Assembly: GCF_000144605.1 (NCBI RefSeq)
Contig: NC_014375.1
Span: 2,480,001 to 2,544,000 of the forward strand
Reading direction: 5' to 3'
Source: Brevundimonas subvibrioides ATCC 15264
Lineage (GTDB): Bacteria; Pseudomonadota; Alphaproteobacteria; Caulobacterales; Caulobacteraceae
Length of the DNA: 64,000 nucleotides
Positions 56,450-64,000 of this stretch are shown one piece after another. The stretch's first letter is position 1; every line of letters starts with the position of its first letter. The position numbers were made by a program, and so were the translations under genes. The notes beneath the pieces were generated by a model. That model had not been told where the DNA came from, made no database searches, and saw only the letters and a list, made by a program, of their open reading frames with translations.

Positions 56450-57736
56450 CTAGTCCTCGATCTTCAGCCGCGACATGCCGATCAGGGCGACGATGGTCAC
56501 CAGCGCCGTGGCCGCCAGATAAAGACCCACGGCCGGGACGCCGAACGAACGCGCCAGGGACGTCGCCGCATAGGGGGCGATCGAGGCTCCCGCGATGCCC
56601 GCCAGATTGAACGCCATCGACGCGCCGGTGTAGCGCACCGCCGCCCGGAACGGCCGCGCCATGGTCGAGCTGAGCGGGCCATAGGTCGCCCCCATCAGCG
56701 CGAAGCCCAGCGAGAAGAAGACCAGCAACCCGGTCAGTCCACCTGCGAACAGCGGCGCGATCAGGAAGCCGAACAGGGCGATCCCGATCGAGGCGGCGAT
56801 CAGCACCTTGATCTGCCCGAACGCATCGGCCGCCAGGGCCGAGATCGGGATGAAGGCCGCGAAGAAGATCACCCCGACCAGCTGGATCGGCAGGATGTCC
56901 GCGCGGGTGAAGCCCAGGGTCGTCGTCGCCCAGCTGAGCGCGAAGACCGTCATCAGATAGAACAGCAGGAAGGTGGTCGTGGCCCCCAGGGTGCCCAGGA
57001 TCAGCGCGCCCTTGTAGCGGGCCAGCAGGGTCAGGATCGGGGCCTTGACCCGTTCGGCCCGCTCGATCACCCGGCTGAACTCCGGCGTCTCGGTGATCCG
57101 CAGCCGCACCCACAGGCCGACGAAGACCAGCACCGAACTGGCCAGGAACGGCGTCCGCCAGCCCCAGCTGAGGAAGGCCTCCTCGCTCATGATCGAGGTC
57201 AGGACGATGAAGGCCCCGGTCGACAGGATGAACCCGATCGGCGCGCCCAGCTGCGGGAACATGCCGAACCAGGCCTTGCGTCCCGGCGGGGCATTCTCGG
57301 TCGCCAGCAGCACGGCTCCGCCCCACTCGCCGCCCAGGCCCAGCCCCTGGCCGAACCGGCACAGCGCCAGCAGCAGGGGCGCGATCACCCCGACATGGGC
57401 ATAGGTGGGCAAAAGGCCGATGGCGATGGTCGACAGGCCCATGGTCATCAAGGCCGCGACCAGGGTGGCCTTGCGCCCGATCCGGTCGCCGAAATGGCCG
57501 AACACCACCGCCCCGACCGGCCGGGCGAAGAAGGCCAGGGCGAAGGTGGCGAACGACTGGAGCTGGGCCGTCAGCGGGTCGCCGCCCGGAAAGAACAGGG
57601 CCGGAAACACCAGCACGGCTGCGGTCGCATAGATGTAGAAGTCGAAGAACTCGATCGTGGTACCGATCAGGCTGGCGAACAGGACGCGCCGGGTCGAGGC
57701 GGGGCTGGGCGCGATCAGCAAGGCGGGTTCGGTCAT
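56450..57736 (-). CDS. MFS transporter, metabolite:H+ symporter family
   Basis: A 428-residue 12-helix transporter of the MHS group (ProP/KgtP/ShiA). GTTIEFFDFYIYATAA, RPVGAVVFGHFGDRIGRKATL, GLGLGGEWGGAVLLATENAP and RFRITET-like RLRITETPEF are the family marks. It imports osmolytes or dicarboxylate/shikimate-like compounds with protons; the substrate is open. ATG overlaps the GFA gene by 4 bp. Confidence 0.9.
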   Translation of the reverse strand: MTEPALLIAPSPASTRRVLFASLIGTTIEFFDFYIYATAAVLVFPALFFPGGDPLTAQLQSFATFALAFFARPVGAVVFGHFGDRIGRKATLVAALMTMGLSTIAIGLLPTYAHVGVIAPLLLALCRFGQGLGLGGEWGGAVLLATENAPPGRKAWFGMFPQLGAPIGFILSTGAFIVLTSIMSEEAFLSWGWRTPFLASSVLVFVGLWVRLRITETPEFSRVIERAERVKAPILTLLARYKGALILGTLGATTTFLLFYLMTVFALSWATTTLGFTRADILPIQLVGVIFFAAFIPISALAADAFGQIKVLIAASIGIALFGFLIAPLFAGGLTGLLVFFSLGFALMGATYGPLSSTMARPFRAAVRYTGASMAFNLAGIAGASIAPYAATSLARSFGVPAVGLYLAATALVTIVALIGMSRLKIED

Positions 57737-58176
57737 GGGGCTTCCGCCCGGGTCCGGGCATATTCGGCGATCAGCGGACCGAGCGCATCCTCCGGCGGGA
57801 AGGCCGGATAGGCATGGCGCGCAGGCGTCACGACCCACGACAGCTTCTCTGACACCATGGTGTCGATGAAAGGCGGGAAGGCCTCGGGATCGTCCAGCAT
57901 GGGGGTGCGCACGTTGACCAGGTCGGGCATCTCGTCGAAGCGGCTGAACACCCAGCTCATGCACCAGCCGCAATGCTCGTGATGCGAGGATCCATGCAGG
58001 CCGCCGCGTACCGTCTCGCCCTCCACGACCTCGAAGCCCGAACCCGGCACGAGCACCGACAGTGAAAAGGCGCTGGCCGTCATTCGCTGACAGCCGCGAC
58101 AGTGGCAGGCCATGGTCACCAGCGCCGGCGCGCTGATCCTGATCTTCACCCGCCCGCAGCGGCATTGTCCGTTCAT
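57733..58176 (-). CDS. GFA/CENP-V family zinc protein
   Basis: A 147-residue GFA-fold protein (glutathione-dependent formaldehyde-activating enzyme family). Zinc ligands: Cys5, Cys7, CHCRGC at 24-29 and CGWC near 69-72. Members are often annotated as formaldehyde-activating, but activity is unproven for most. Co-translated with the MHS transporter gene. Confidence 0.9.
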   Translation of the reverse strand: MNGQCRCGRVKIRISAPALVTMACHCRGCQRMTASAFSLSVLVPGSGFEVVEGETVRGGLHGSSHHEHCGWCMSWVFSRFDEMPDLVNVRTPMLDDPEAFPPFIDTMVSEKLSWVVTPARHAYPAFPPEDALGPLIAEYARTRAEAP

Positions 58177-58222
58177 CGGATATCCCTCCGCTGCACTCTC
58201 TACCCGGGTGACCGCGTTGGCG

Positions 58223-60673
58223 TCATCTACTTCTGGGTTTCACACGATTTGTCGGGTCGGCCTCGACCGGGTTCTCGGGCCAGGGGTGACGCGGATACCG
58301 GCCGCGCATGTCGGACCGCACGTCCTTCCACGACCCCTGCCAGAAGCCGGGCAGGTCCTTGGTCATCTGGAGCGGCCGTCGCGCCGGCGACAGCAGCGCC
58401 AAGGTCAGGGGCACCCGGCCGCCGCCGACCGTGGGATGGATCGTGACCCCGAACAGTTCCTGCACCCGGATGTCGACCCGCGGGCCGCCCTCGGCCGCAT
58501 AGTCGATGGCCGCCGACCCCAGCGGCGTCGTGAGCCGGACCGGCGCCAGGTCGTCCAGCGCCCTCTGCTGATCCCAGGGCACCAGGGCGCGCAGGCCCTG
58601 TTCCAGCGCCCCGTCGGCCAGGCTCGACAGCGACTGCACGTCCTCCAGCAACGGCCATAGCCAGGTTTCGCGACTGGCCGACAGGCCGGCTTCGCTCATG
58701 TCCGGCCAGCCCTCATCCAGCGTCCCCAGGAAGGCCAGCCGGGCCCGCAGCGCGCCGGACCGCTCGCCCCACGGCAGGCTCGCGACATCCGCCTGCCCCG
58801 CCTCATCCCGCAGGGCTGCGGTGACGGCGGCCCGGTCCGGGGTGCCCGTGATCCGCTCGTCCACGACGACGGCCCCCAGACGGCGGATACGCCGCATGAC
58901 CATCCGCCCCGAAGGTTCGCGCGTCAGCCGGTCCTCGATCGTGAAGCGACCTTCCAGTGTGCCGACGTCCACCGGTGCGGCCAGGCGGATCCGGTCGCGG
59001 GCGTCGCCGCCGCCCAGATCGGCGACGGCCAGCCAGGCCTCAGCCGCCAGCGGATCGGTCGCGTCGATGAAAGCGCGCCGGCCGGACGCCAGCAGCACCT
59101 CGCCCGGCTTGCCCCGCGCCCGGGCGATTCGTTCGGGAAAGGCCTCGGCCAGCAGGGTCCCGACCTCGACGGCGTCCCCCGTCGCAACGGTGCCGCGCCC
59201 GGCCGCGCGGGCCCAGCGGTCGGCCAGCTTGCGGGCGTCAGCGGCGCGGGGACTGCGGTCGCGCTCGAAGCCCCGCAGCCGGTCGCGCAGGTCCGTGTCA
59301 TTTCCGCCCAGACCGGGCTCGCTCAGCACGGCGGCGATCCGCGCGCCCAGCAGGGCGTCGCCCGCATCGGCGGCCACCGCCACCAGATGCGCCAGCCGGG
59401 GCGTCAGCGGCATCCGCGTCAACCGCTGGCCGTGCGCGGTCAGGGCCCCCGTCTCGTCCAGCGCGCCCAGCCGCGTCAGGACGGCGCGCGCCTCGGCCAG
59501 CGCCCCCCTGGGCGGCGCATCCAGCAGGGCCAGCCCGTCGGTGGACCTTGCTCCCCATCGGGCCAGGTCCAGGGCCAGACCCGTCAGGTCCGCCTCCAGG
59601 ATCTCGGGCCGCTGATGCGGCACCAGCCCCCGCGTCGCCTCCTCGTCCCACAGGCGGTAGCAGACGCCCGGCTGGGTGCGCCCCGCCCGACCGCGCCGCT
59701 GTTCGGCGGAGGATCGGCTGACCCGCACGGTGACCAGGCGGGTCAGCCCGCTGGCGGGTTCGAACCGGGGCACGCGGGATACGCCGCTGTCGATCACCAC
59801 CCGTACGCCCTCGATCGTCAGGCTGGTCTCGGCCACGGAGGTCGCCAGCACCACCTTGCGACGGCCCGGCGGTGCCGGCTCGATGGCCCGGTCCTGTGCC
59901 GCCTTCTCCATGGCCCCGTACAGGGGCACGACGTCGACCGACGGGTCGCGCAGCCGCTCGGCGATCCGCTGGGCCGTCCGGTGGATCTCGCCCTGCCCCG
60001 GCAGGAAGGCCAGCACCGATCCGGGCTGGTCCGCCAGCGCCGTCAGACAGGCCCGCGCGGTCGCGTCCTCGATCCGCTCGACCGGATTGCGGCCGAGATA
60101 CAGGGTCTCGACCGGAAAGGCCCGCCCCTCCGCCTCGATCACCGCGGCCGGGGCACCGTCCGGATCGGCTAGCAGCCGCGAGATCCCGGCGATGTCCAGC
60201 GTCGCCGACATGACCAGGATCTTCAGGTCGTCGCGCAGCACCGCCTGGCTGTCCCGCGCCAGGGCCAGCCCCAGGTCGGCATCCAGACTGCGTTCGTGGA
60301 ACTCGTCGAAGATCACGCAGGCCACGCCGTCCAGGCCCGGATCGTCCAGAATCATCCGGGTGAAGACGCCCTCGGTGATGACCTCGATGCGGGTGCCCGG
60401 CCCGATCCGGCTCTGCAGCCGGGTGCGGTATCCGACCACCTCTCCCGTCGCCTGCCCCAGGGTCGCCGCCATCCGCTCGGCCGCGGCCCGCGCCGCCAGC
60501 CGACGCGGCTCCAGCACCAGGATCCGGCCGTCACCGCGCCACGGAGCCTCCAGCAGCGCCAGGGGCACGACGGTGGTCTTGCCCGCTCCCGGCGGAGCGG
60601 CCAGCACGACGGCAGGATGACCGGCGATCACCGACTTCAGGTCGTCCAGAACAGCGTGGATGGGCAGCATCAT
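58223..60673 (-). CDS. hrpB: ATP-dependent helicase HrpB
   Basis: An 816-residue DEAH-like RNA helicase. Walker A APPGAGKTTV, motif II FDEFHERS (DEFH), SAT in MSATLD, motif VI QRRGRAGR, then winged-helix, ratchet and HrpB C-terminal domains. HrpB is widespread; its exact RNA role is unclear, though DExH helicases with RNA-binding tails are involved in RNA remodelling. Forms the first gene of a minus-strand set with GFA and the transporter. Confidence 0.94.
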   Translation of the reverse strand: MMLPIHAVLDDLKSVIAGHPAVVLAAPPGAGKTTVVPLALLEAPWRGDGRILVLEPRRLAARAAAERMAATLGQATGEVVGYRTRLQSRIGPGTRIEVITEGVFTRMILDDPGLDGVACVIFDEFHERSLDADLGLALARDSQAVLRDDLKILVMSATLDIAGISRLLADPDGAPAAVIEAEGRAFPVETLYLGRNPVERIEDATARACLTALADQPGSVLAFLPGQGEIHRTAQRIAERLRDPSVDVVPLYGAMEKAAQDRAIEPAPPGRRKVVLATSVAETSLTIEGVRVVIDSGVSRVPRFEPASGLTRLVTVRVSRSSAEQRRGRAGRTQPGVCYRLWDEEATRGLVPHQRPEILEADLTGLALDLARWGARSTDGLALLDAPPRGALAEARAVLTRLGALDETGALTAHGQRLTRMPLTPRLAHLVAVAADAGDALLGARIAAVLSEPGLGGNDTDLRDRLRGFERDRSPRAADARKLADRWARAAGRGTVATGDAVEVGTLLAEAFPERIARARGKPGEVLLASGRRAFIDATDPLAAEAWLAVADLGGGDARDRIRLAAPVDVGTLEGRFTIEDRLTREPSGRMVMRRIRRLGAVVVDERITGTPDRAAVTAALRDEAGQADVASLPWGERSGALRARLAFLGTLDEGWPDMSEAGLSASRETWLWPLLEDVQSLSSLADGALEQGLRALVPWDQQRALDDLAPVRLTTPLGSAAIDYAAEGGPRVDIRVQELFGVTIHPTVGGGRVPLTLALLSPARRPLQMTKDLPGFWQGSWKDVRSDMRGRYPRHPWPENPVEADPTNRVKPRSR

Positions 60674-60866
60674 CGCGGATGCCTAACCCGAACCGGCCGA
60701 TCCCGCCACGAAACCGCGTCCGGGCCGCAACGCCCACGGTCACGAAAACGTCGTCGCCCCTTTATGGATCGGAAACCGCGTTGCGCGCGCGGGCTTCGGT
60801 CGCTAGCGTCCCGCGCTGGAAGGCGACCCGGGGAGGGTTCGCCGCGTATTCAAGGGGCGAGACTTC

Positions 60867-62525
60867 ATGTCCGCAGTTGGCAGCAAGCCAAAGGGGAACC
60901 GTCTGTTCCTCAAGAAATCCGTCGCACAGATCCAGAAGGAAGCCGCCAAGAGCGAGCTGAAGCGTACGCTCGGCAAATGGAACCTGATGAGCCTGGGTAT
61001 CGGGGCCATCATCGGTGCCGGCATCTTCGTGCTGACCGGACAGGTGGCTGCGGCCAACGCCGGTCCGGCGATCATGCTGTCCTTCGTGGTCGCGGGCATC
61101 GCCTGCGGCCTGGCCGGCCTGTGCTACGCCGAGCTGGCCTCGACCATGCCGGTCTCCGGCTCCGCCTACACCTACGCCTACGGCACGCTGGGCGAGGTCT
61201 TCGCCTGGATCATGGGATGGCTGCTGGTTCTGGAATACGGTGTGGCCGCCTCGACCGTCGCGGTCGGCTGGTCCGGCTATGTCGTCTCGATCCTGAGCGA
61301 CTTCGGCATCAGCCAGCAGATCTTCCCGGTGATCCAGTATGCGGGTGGTGAGGGTCCCCAGTGGGCCACGCCTCTGGTGCAGCTGGTCCAGGACGCGGGC
61401 GCGACCTCCTTCCCCATGACCGGAACCTTCAACCTGGTGGCCGCCATCGGCATCGCCTCGGTCTGCGGCCTGCTGGTGCTGGGCGTGTCCGAATCCGCCA
61501 ACATCAACAACGCCATCGTGATCATCAAGATCATCGTCCTGCTGACGTTCATCGCGGTCGGGATCGGCTATGTGAACCCGGAAAACTGGGTCCCCTTCAT
61601 CCCTGAGCCCACCGGCGTCGCCGGACAGTTCGGCGTCGGCGGCATCTTCCGCGGCGCCGCGATCATCTTCTTCGCCTACGTCGGCTTCGAGGCCGTCTCG
61701 ACCGCCGCCGCCGAGGCCAAGAACCCGTCCAAGGACGTGCCCTTCGGCATCCTGGGCGCCCTGTTCGTCTGTACGCTGATCTACATGGCCGTCGCCGCCG
61801 TCATGACCGGCGTGGTTCCCTATCTGGAGCTGGCCAGCCCCGCGCCCGTCGCCGTCGCCATCGACCGCATGAGCCTCGGCTGGGCCGACACGCCGATCAT
61901 CCTGGCCAGCGGCGAGCCGCTGAACCTGATCAGCTTCATGATCAAGATCGGCGCCATCACCGGCCTGTCCTCGGTCATGCTGGTGCTCTGCTACGGCCAG
62001 ACGCGGATCTTCTACACCATGGCCCGCGACGGCCTGCTGCCCCGCGCCTTCGCCGTGATCCATCCGAAGTTCCGCACGCCCTGGATCGGCACCATCCTGC
62101 TGGGTCTGCTGATCGCCATCGCGGCGGCCTTCCTGCCGATCTCGATCCTGGGCGACCTGGTGTCGCTGGGCACGGCCACCGCCTTCTCGATCGTCTGCCT
62201 GAGCGTGATCTTCCTGCGCATCAAGCACCCGGACATGCCCCGGCCCTTCAAGGTCCCCGGCGGCATCTTCACGGCGGTCCTGGGCATCCTGGCCTGCCTG
62301 TTCCTGGCCAGCCAGAACCTGATCCCGATGTTCCAGCATGCCGCCGAGGACAACCCCCTGCCGCTGATGCTGCTGGGTGGCTACGCCGCCGTCGGCGCGG
62401 TCATCTATGCCGCCTACGGCTTCTGGAACTCCAAGCTGGCCAAGGGCATCGACATCACCGAGGAGACCACCATGTCCTCCCCGGCCGAGGCCATGGGCAC
62501 CGGCGTCGACAACCAGAAGGACTGA
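60867..62525 (+). CDS. APC-superfamily amino acid permease (CAT type)
   Basis: A 552-residue permease with about 12-14 membrane helices. N-terminal cytosolic tail (1-35, Lys-rich), helix 1 LGIGAIIGAGIFVLTGQVAA, AELASTMPVSGSAYTYAYG, and VGFEAVSTAAAEAKNPSKD on the helix 6 side typify the cationic amino acid transporter group. It imports or exchanges amino acids. A strong terminator follows. The 193-bp upstream region is otherwise non-coding. Confidence 0.92.
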   Translation: MSAVGSKPKGNRLFLKKSVAQIQKEAAKSELKRTLGKWNLMSLGIGAIIGAGIFVLTGQVAAANAGPAIMLSFVVAGIACGLAGLCYAELASTMPVSGSAYTYAYGTLGEVFAWIMGWLLVLEYGVAASTVAVGWSGYVVSILSDFGISQQIFPVIQYAGGEGPQWATPLVQLVQDAGATSFPMTGTFNLVAAIGIASVCGLLVLGVSESANINNAIVIIKIIVLLTFIAVGIGYVNPENWVPFIPEPTGVAGQFGVGGIFRGAAIIFFAYVGFEAVSTAAAEAKNPSKDVPFGILGALFVCTLIYMAVAAVMTGVVPYLELASPAPVAVAIDRMSLGWADTPIILASGEPLNLISFMIKIGAITGLSSVMLVLCYGQTRIFYTMARDGLLPRAFAVIHPKFRTPWIGTILLGLLIAIAAAFLPISILGDLVSLGTATAFSIVCLSVIFLRIKHPDMPRPFKVPGGIFTAVLGILACLFLASQNLIPMFQHAAEDNPLPLMLLGGYAAVGAVIYAAYGFWNSKLAKGIDITEETTMSSPAEAMGTGVDNQKD

Positions 62526-62546
62526 GTTCCTCAGCCCTCAACGACG

Positions 62547-62580
62547 AAAGGCCCGGGAGCAATCCCGGGCCTTTTGCTTT
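62547..62580 (+). terminator. Rho-independent terminator after amino acid permease
   Basis: A 12-bp perfect stem AAAGGCCCGGGA / TCCCGGGCCTTT with a GCAA tetraloop, followed by TTGCTTT. It lies 22 bases after the permease stop. The clearest intrinsic terminator in the window. Confidence 0.88.
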
Positions 62581-62592
62581 GTCTGGTGTCCC

Positions 62593-62695
62593 GCGCTCAG
62601 GCAGCGAGCGACCGCGTCGCGCGCGTTAGCGCCCCTCCAAGGTTGCGCTCAGGCAGCGAGGCTCCGCGAGCCGAGCGTTAGCGCGCTTCAAGGAT
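62593..62695. repeat. Two imperfect tandem copies of a 52-bp palindromic unit
   Basis: Each unit starts GCGCTCAGGCAGCGAG, has a variable hairpin core, then CGTTAGCGC and TTCAAGG- or TCCAAGG-type end. The GCGCT/AGCGC ends are inverted, and the cores (for example GGCTC CGC GAGCC) fold. The copies lie between the permease terminator and tRNA-Leu. Confidence 0.65.
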
Positions 62696-62697
62696 GA

Positions 62698-62782
62698 TGG
62701 TGCGGATGAGAGGACTCGAACCTCCACATCTTGCGATGCCAGAACCTAAATCTGGTGCGTCTACCAGTTTCGCCACATCCGC
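62698..62782 (-). tRNA. tRNA-Leu (anticodon TAG)
   Basis: An 85-base class II tRNA: acceptor GCGGATG/CATCCGC, D-arm with GGTAGACGC, anticodon stem CCAGA/TCTGG with loop TTTAGGT (anticodon TAG), long variable arm around CATCGCAAGATG, T-loop TTCGAGT, discriminator A and encoded CCA. It reads CUA and CUG-type codons. Confidence 0.96.
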
Positions 62783-62892
62783 ACTGGGCGGTGGGTTTAG
62801 GGGCAAGTGGTCGCGGCGACAACCGCCCTGTCGGCAACGCGGCCTTAACCTTGATCGACCACGGTCCGGTATCGTTGTCCGGGGCCTGTGCC

Positions 62893-63798
62893 ATGTCGTC
62901 CATGAGTGATCGTCCGATCCTCATCAAGAAGGTCAAGAAGGTCGTCGGCGGTGGACACCACGGCGGCGCCTGGAAGGTCGCCTATGCGGACTTCGTGACC
63001 GCGATGATGGCCTTCTTCCTGCTGATGTGGCTGATCAACACGACCGACCCGGAACAGAAGCGCGGCATCGCCGAGTATTTCGCCCCCGCCAGCGTGTCGC
63101 AGACGACCTCGGGCTCGGGCGGCATCCTGGGCGGCACCTCGCTGGGCGAGGACGGCTCCAAGAGCTCCGGCTCCATGTCGGTCCTGGAACAGCAGGCCCC
63201 CGAGGCTCCCGAGGACGCGCCCGAGGACGTCGGCACCAACGCCAACCTGGCCGCCGCCTCCGAGGAGGAACTGCGCCAGGAGATCGCCGCGCGCGAGGCC
63301 GCGGAGTTCGCCTCCGCCGCCGAATCCCTGCGCCAGGCCATGCAGCGCATGCCCGAACTGGCGGAACTGTCCAAACAGCTGATCATCGACCAGACGCCCG
63401 AGGGCCTGCGCATCCAGCTCGTCGATCAGGAAGGCCGCTCGATGTTCGACCAGAACTCGGCCCGCCCCAATGCCCGCGCCCAGGTCCTGCTGCGGGCCAT
63501 CGCCGGGGTCGTGAACCGGCTGCCGAACCGCATCTCCATCTCGGGCCACACCTCGGCCGTCGCGGGCTCGGGTCGCGCCTCGGTCGCCACCGACTGGCCC
63601 CTGTCCGCCAACCGCGCGGACGCCTCGCGCGCCATCCTCCAGGCCGCCGGGGTCGACGCCGACCGGGTCTACTCCGTGGCGGGCAAGGCGGGCTCCGATC
63701 CGCTGTATCCCGACGACCCCTCGCTGGCCGGAAATCGCCGCATCGCCATCGTCCTGCTGCGCGAGGCTCCGGTCCTGCCCACGGACACCAGCCTGTGA
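62893..63798 (+). CDS. motB: Flagellar motor stator protein MotB
   Basis: A 301-residue stator subunit. One membrane helix near 28-45 (VTAMMAFFLLMWLI) holds the proton-binding Asp in VAYADFVTAM, followed by a plug/linker with acidic low complexity (EAPEDAPEDVG) and an OmpA-like peptidoglycan-binding domain (ISGHTSAVAGSG, LSANRADASRAIL, NRRIAIVLL). MotA is not adjacent, as in Caulobacter. ATG at 62893 or 62902. Confidence 0.93.
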   Translation: MSSMSDRPILIKKVKKVVGGGHHGGAWKVAYADFVTAMMAFFLLMWLINTTDPEQKRGIAEYFAPASVSQTTSGSGGILGGTSLGEDGSKSSGSMSVLEQQAPEAPEDAPEDVGTNANLAAASEEELRQEIAAREAAEFASAAESLRQAMQRMPELAELSKQLIIDQTPEGLRIQLVDQEGRSMFDQNSARPNARAQVLLRAIAGVVNRLPNRISISGHTSAVAGSGRASVATDWPLSANRADASRAILQAAGVDADRVYSVAGKAGSDPLYPDDPSLAGNRRIAIVLLREAPVLPTDTSL

Positions 63799-63804
63799 AG
63801 ATGT

Positions 63805-63827
63805 CGCGCCGGATCAGCTCCGGCGCG
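63805..63827 (+). terminator. Hairpin downstream of motB
   Basis: A perfect 9-bp stem CGCGCCGGA / TCCGGCGCG with loop TCAGC, six bases after the motB stop. No T-run follows, so it is only a terminator-like or mRNA-stabilising hairpin. Confidence 0.5.
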
Positions 63828-63921
63828 AACGGCCTTGCGGCGCAGGCCGGAATGACGCCAAATCAACCCATGACGCCTTGCCTGCCCTCGATGATCGTCC
63901 AACCGATGCGGACGCCCTGAC

Positions 63922-64000
63922 GTGACGCAGCATGTTCCCACGCGTCAGCTGCGCTTTTTCATGACGGCGGTCGCCCCCTGCCCCTATCTGCCGGGCATGA
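63922..64000 (+). CDS. bpt: Aspartate/glutamate leucyltransferase, N-terminus (cut by window end)
   Basis: The last 79 bases encode 26 residues from a GTG: VTQHVPTRQLRFFMTAVAPC then PYLPGM. The TRQLRFFxTAxxPCPYLPG pattern, with the conserved Cys, is the start of the Bpt/Ate family that adds Leu to N-terminal Asp or Glu for the N-degron pathway. The rest lies beyond the window. Confidence 0.75.
   Translation, partial: MTQHVPTRQLRFFMTAVAPCPYLPGM

Noticed and set aside
60674..60866. Riboswitch or sigma-factor promoter upstream of the amino acid permease
   Set aside because: I could not find a consistent consensus or a conserved structured RNA; only generic GC-rich sequence.

Overview
The window is GC-rich alphaproteobacterial chromosome. 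Its gene content and order fit the Caulobacteraceae, most likely Brevundimonas: the conserved run rpsB-tsf-pyrH-frr-uppS-cdsA-dxr-rseP-bamA-ompH-lpxD-fabZ-lpxA-lpxI-lpxB uses LpxI rather than LpxH, there is a single RelA/SpoT-type protein beside rpoZ, and a GTTC-N7-GTTC LexA box lies upstream of dnaE. The species assignment is inference. I see no prophage, no canonical insertion sequence, no CRISPR array and no rRNA operon.

Layout. 1-2.5 kb: tail of a polysaccharide export cluster (flippase C-terminus and two family 2 glycosyltransferases). 2.5-6.1 kb: trypsin-like protease, Tat-exported oligopeptidase B and a GNAT acetyltransferase. 6.1-7.9 kb: a His/Met-rich, probably copper-related envelope pair. 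7.9-9.1 kb: divergent receiver protein and a histidine-kinase-like protein that lacks its phosphoacceptor histidine. 9.2-9.5 kb: tRNA-Gln and tRNA-Pro. 9.5-13.4 kb: divergent ketol-acid reductoisomerase, DUF924 protein, and the thyA-mazG-like-folA-ybjQ run for dTMP and folate metabolism. 13.40-13.89 kb: a compact element of seven 7-bp repeats, a four-helix-bundle gene, and seven inverted 7-bp repeats. It supplies the stop codons of both neighbouring genes and is the most unusual object in the window. 13.9-17.9 kb: fatty acid hydroxylase, a palindromic intergenic element, Old Yellow Enzyme, Mrp ATPase and miaA.

17.9-34.7 kb is one long minus-strand block for translation, isoprenoid and phospholipid synthesis, outer-membrane assembly and lipid A. 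An M28 peptidase with flanking hairpins interrupts it between tsf and pyrH. 34.7-46.1 kb: ArsR/SRPBCC pair with a palindromic operator at the regulator's start codon, DUF4142 lipoprotein, dacB-dnaE, a 37-residue lysine-rich protein, spoT-rpoZ, folK, a short NYN-like protein and family 5 uracil-DNA glycosylase. 46.2-50.0 kb: small membrane protein, smpB-dapA and a soluble lytic transglycosylase. 50.0-53.2 kb: a TetR-controlled, fully overlapping BtuFCD/FecBCD-type uptake operon. 53.3-60.7 kb: cellulose-synthase-like glycosyltransferase, two RNA methyltransferase-type genes, MHS transporter, GFA protein and HrpB helicase. 60.8-64 kb: APC amino-acid permease with a strong terminator, tRNA-Leu, motB and the start of the leucyltransferase gene bpt.

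Many genes overlap by 4 bp (ATGA or GTGA), so translational coupling is common. Starts were chosen from Shine-Dalgarno spacing, overlaps and family N-termini; GTG and TTG starts are frequent, and doubtful ones are stated.
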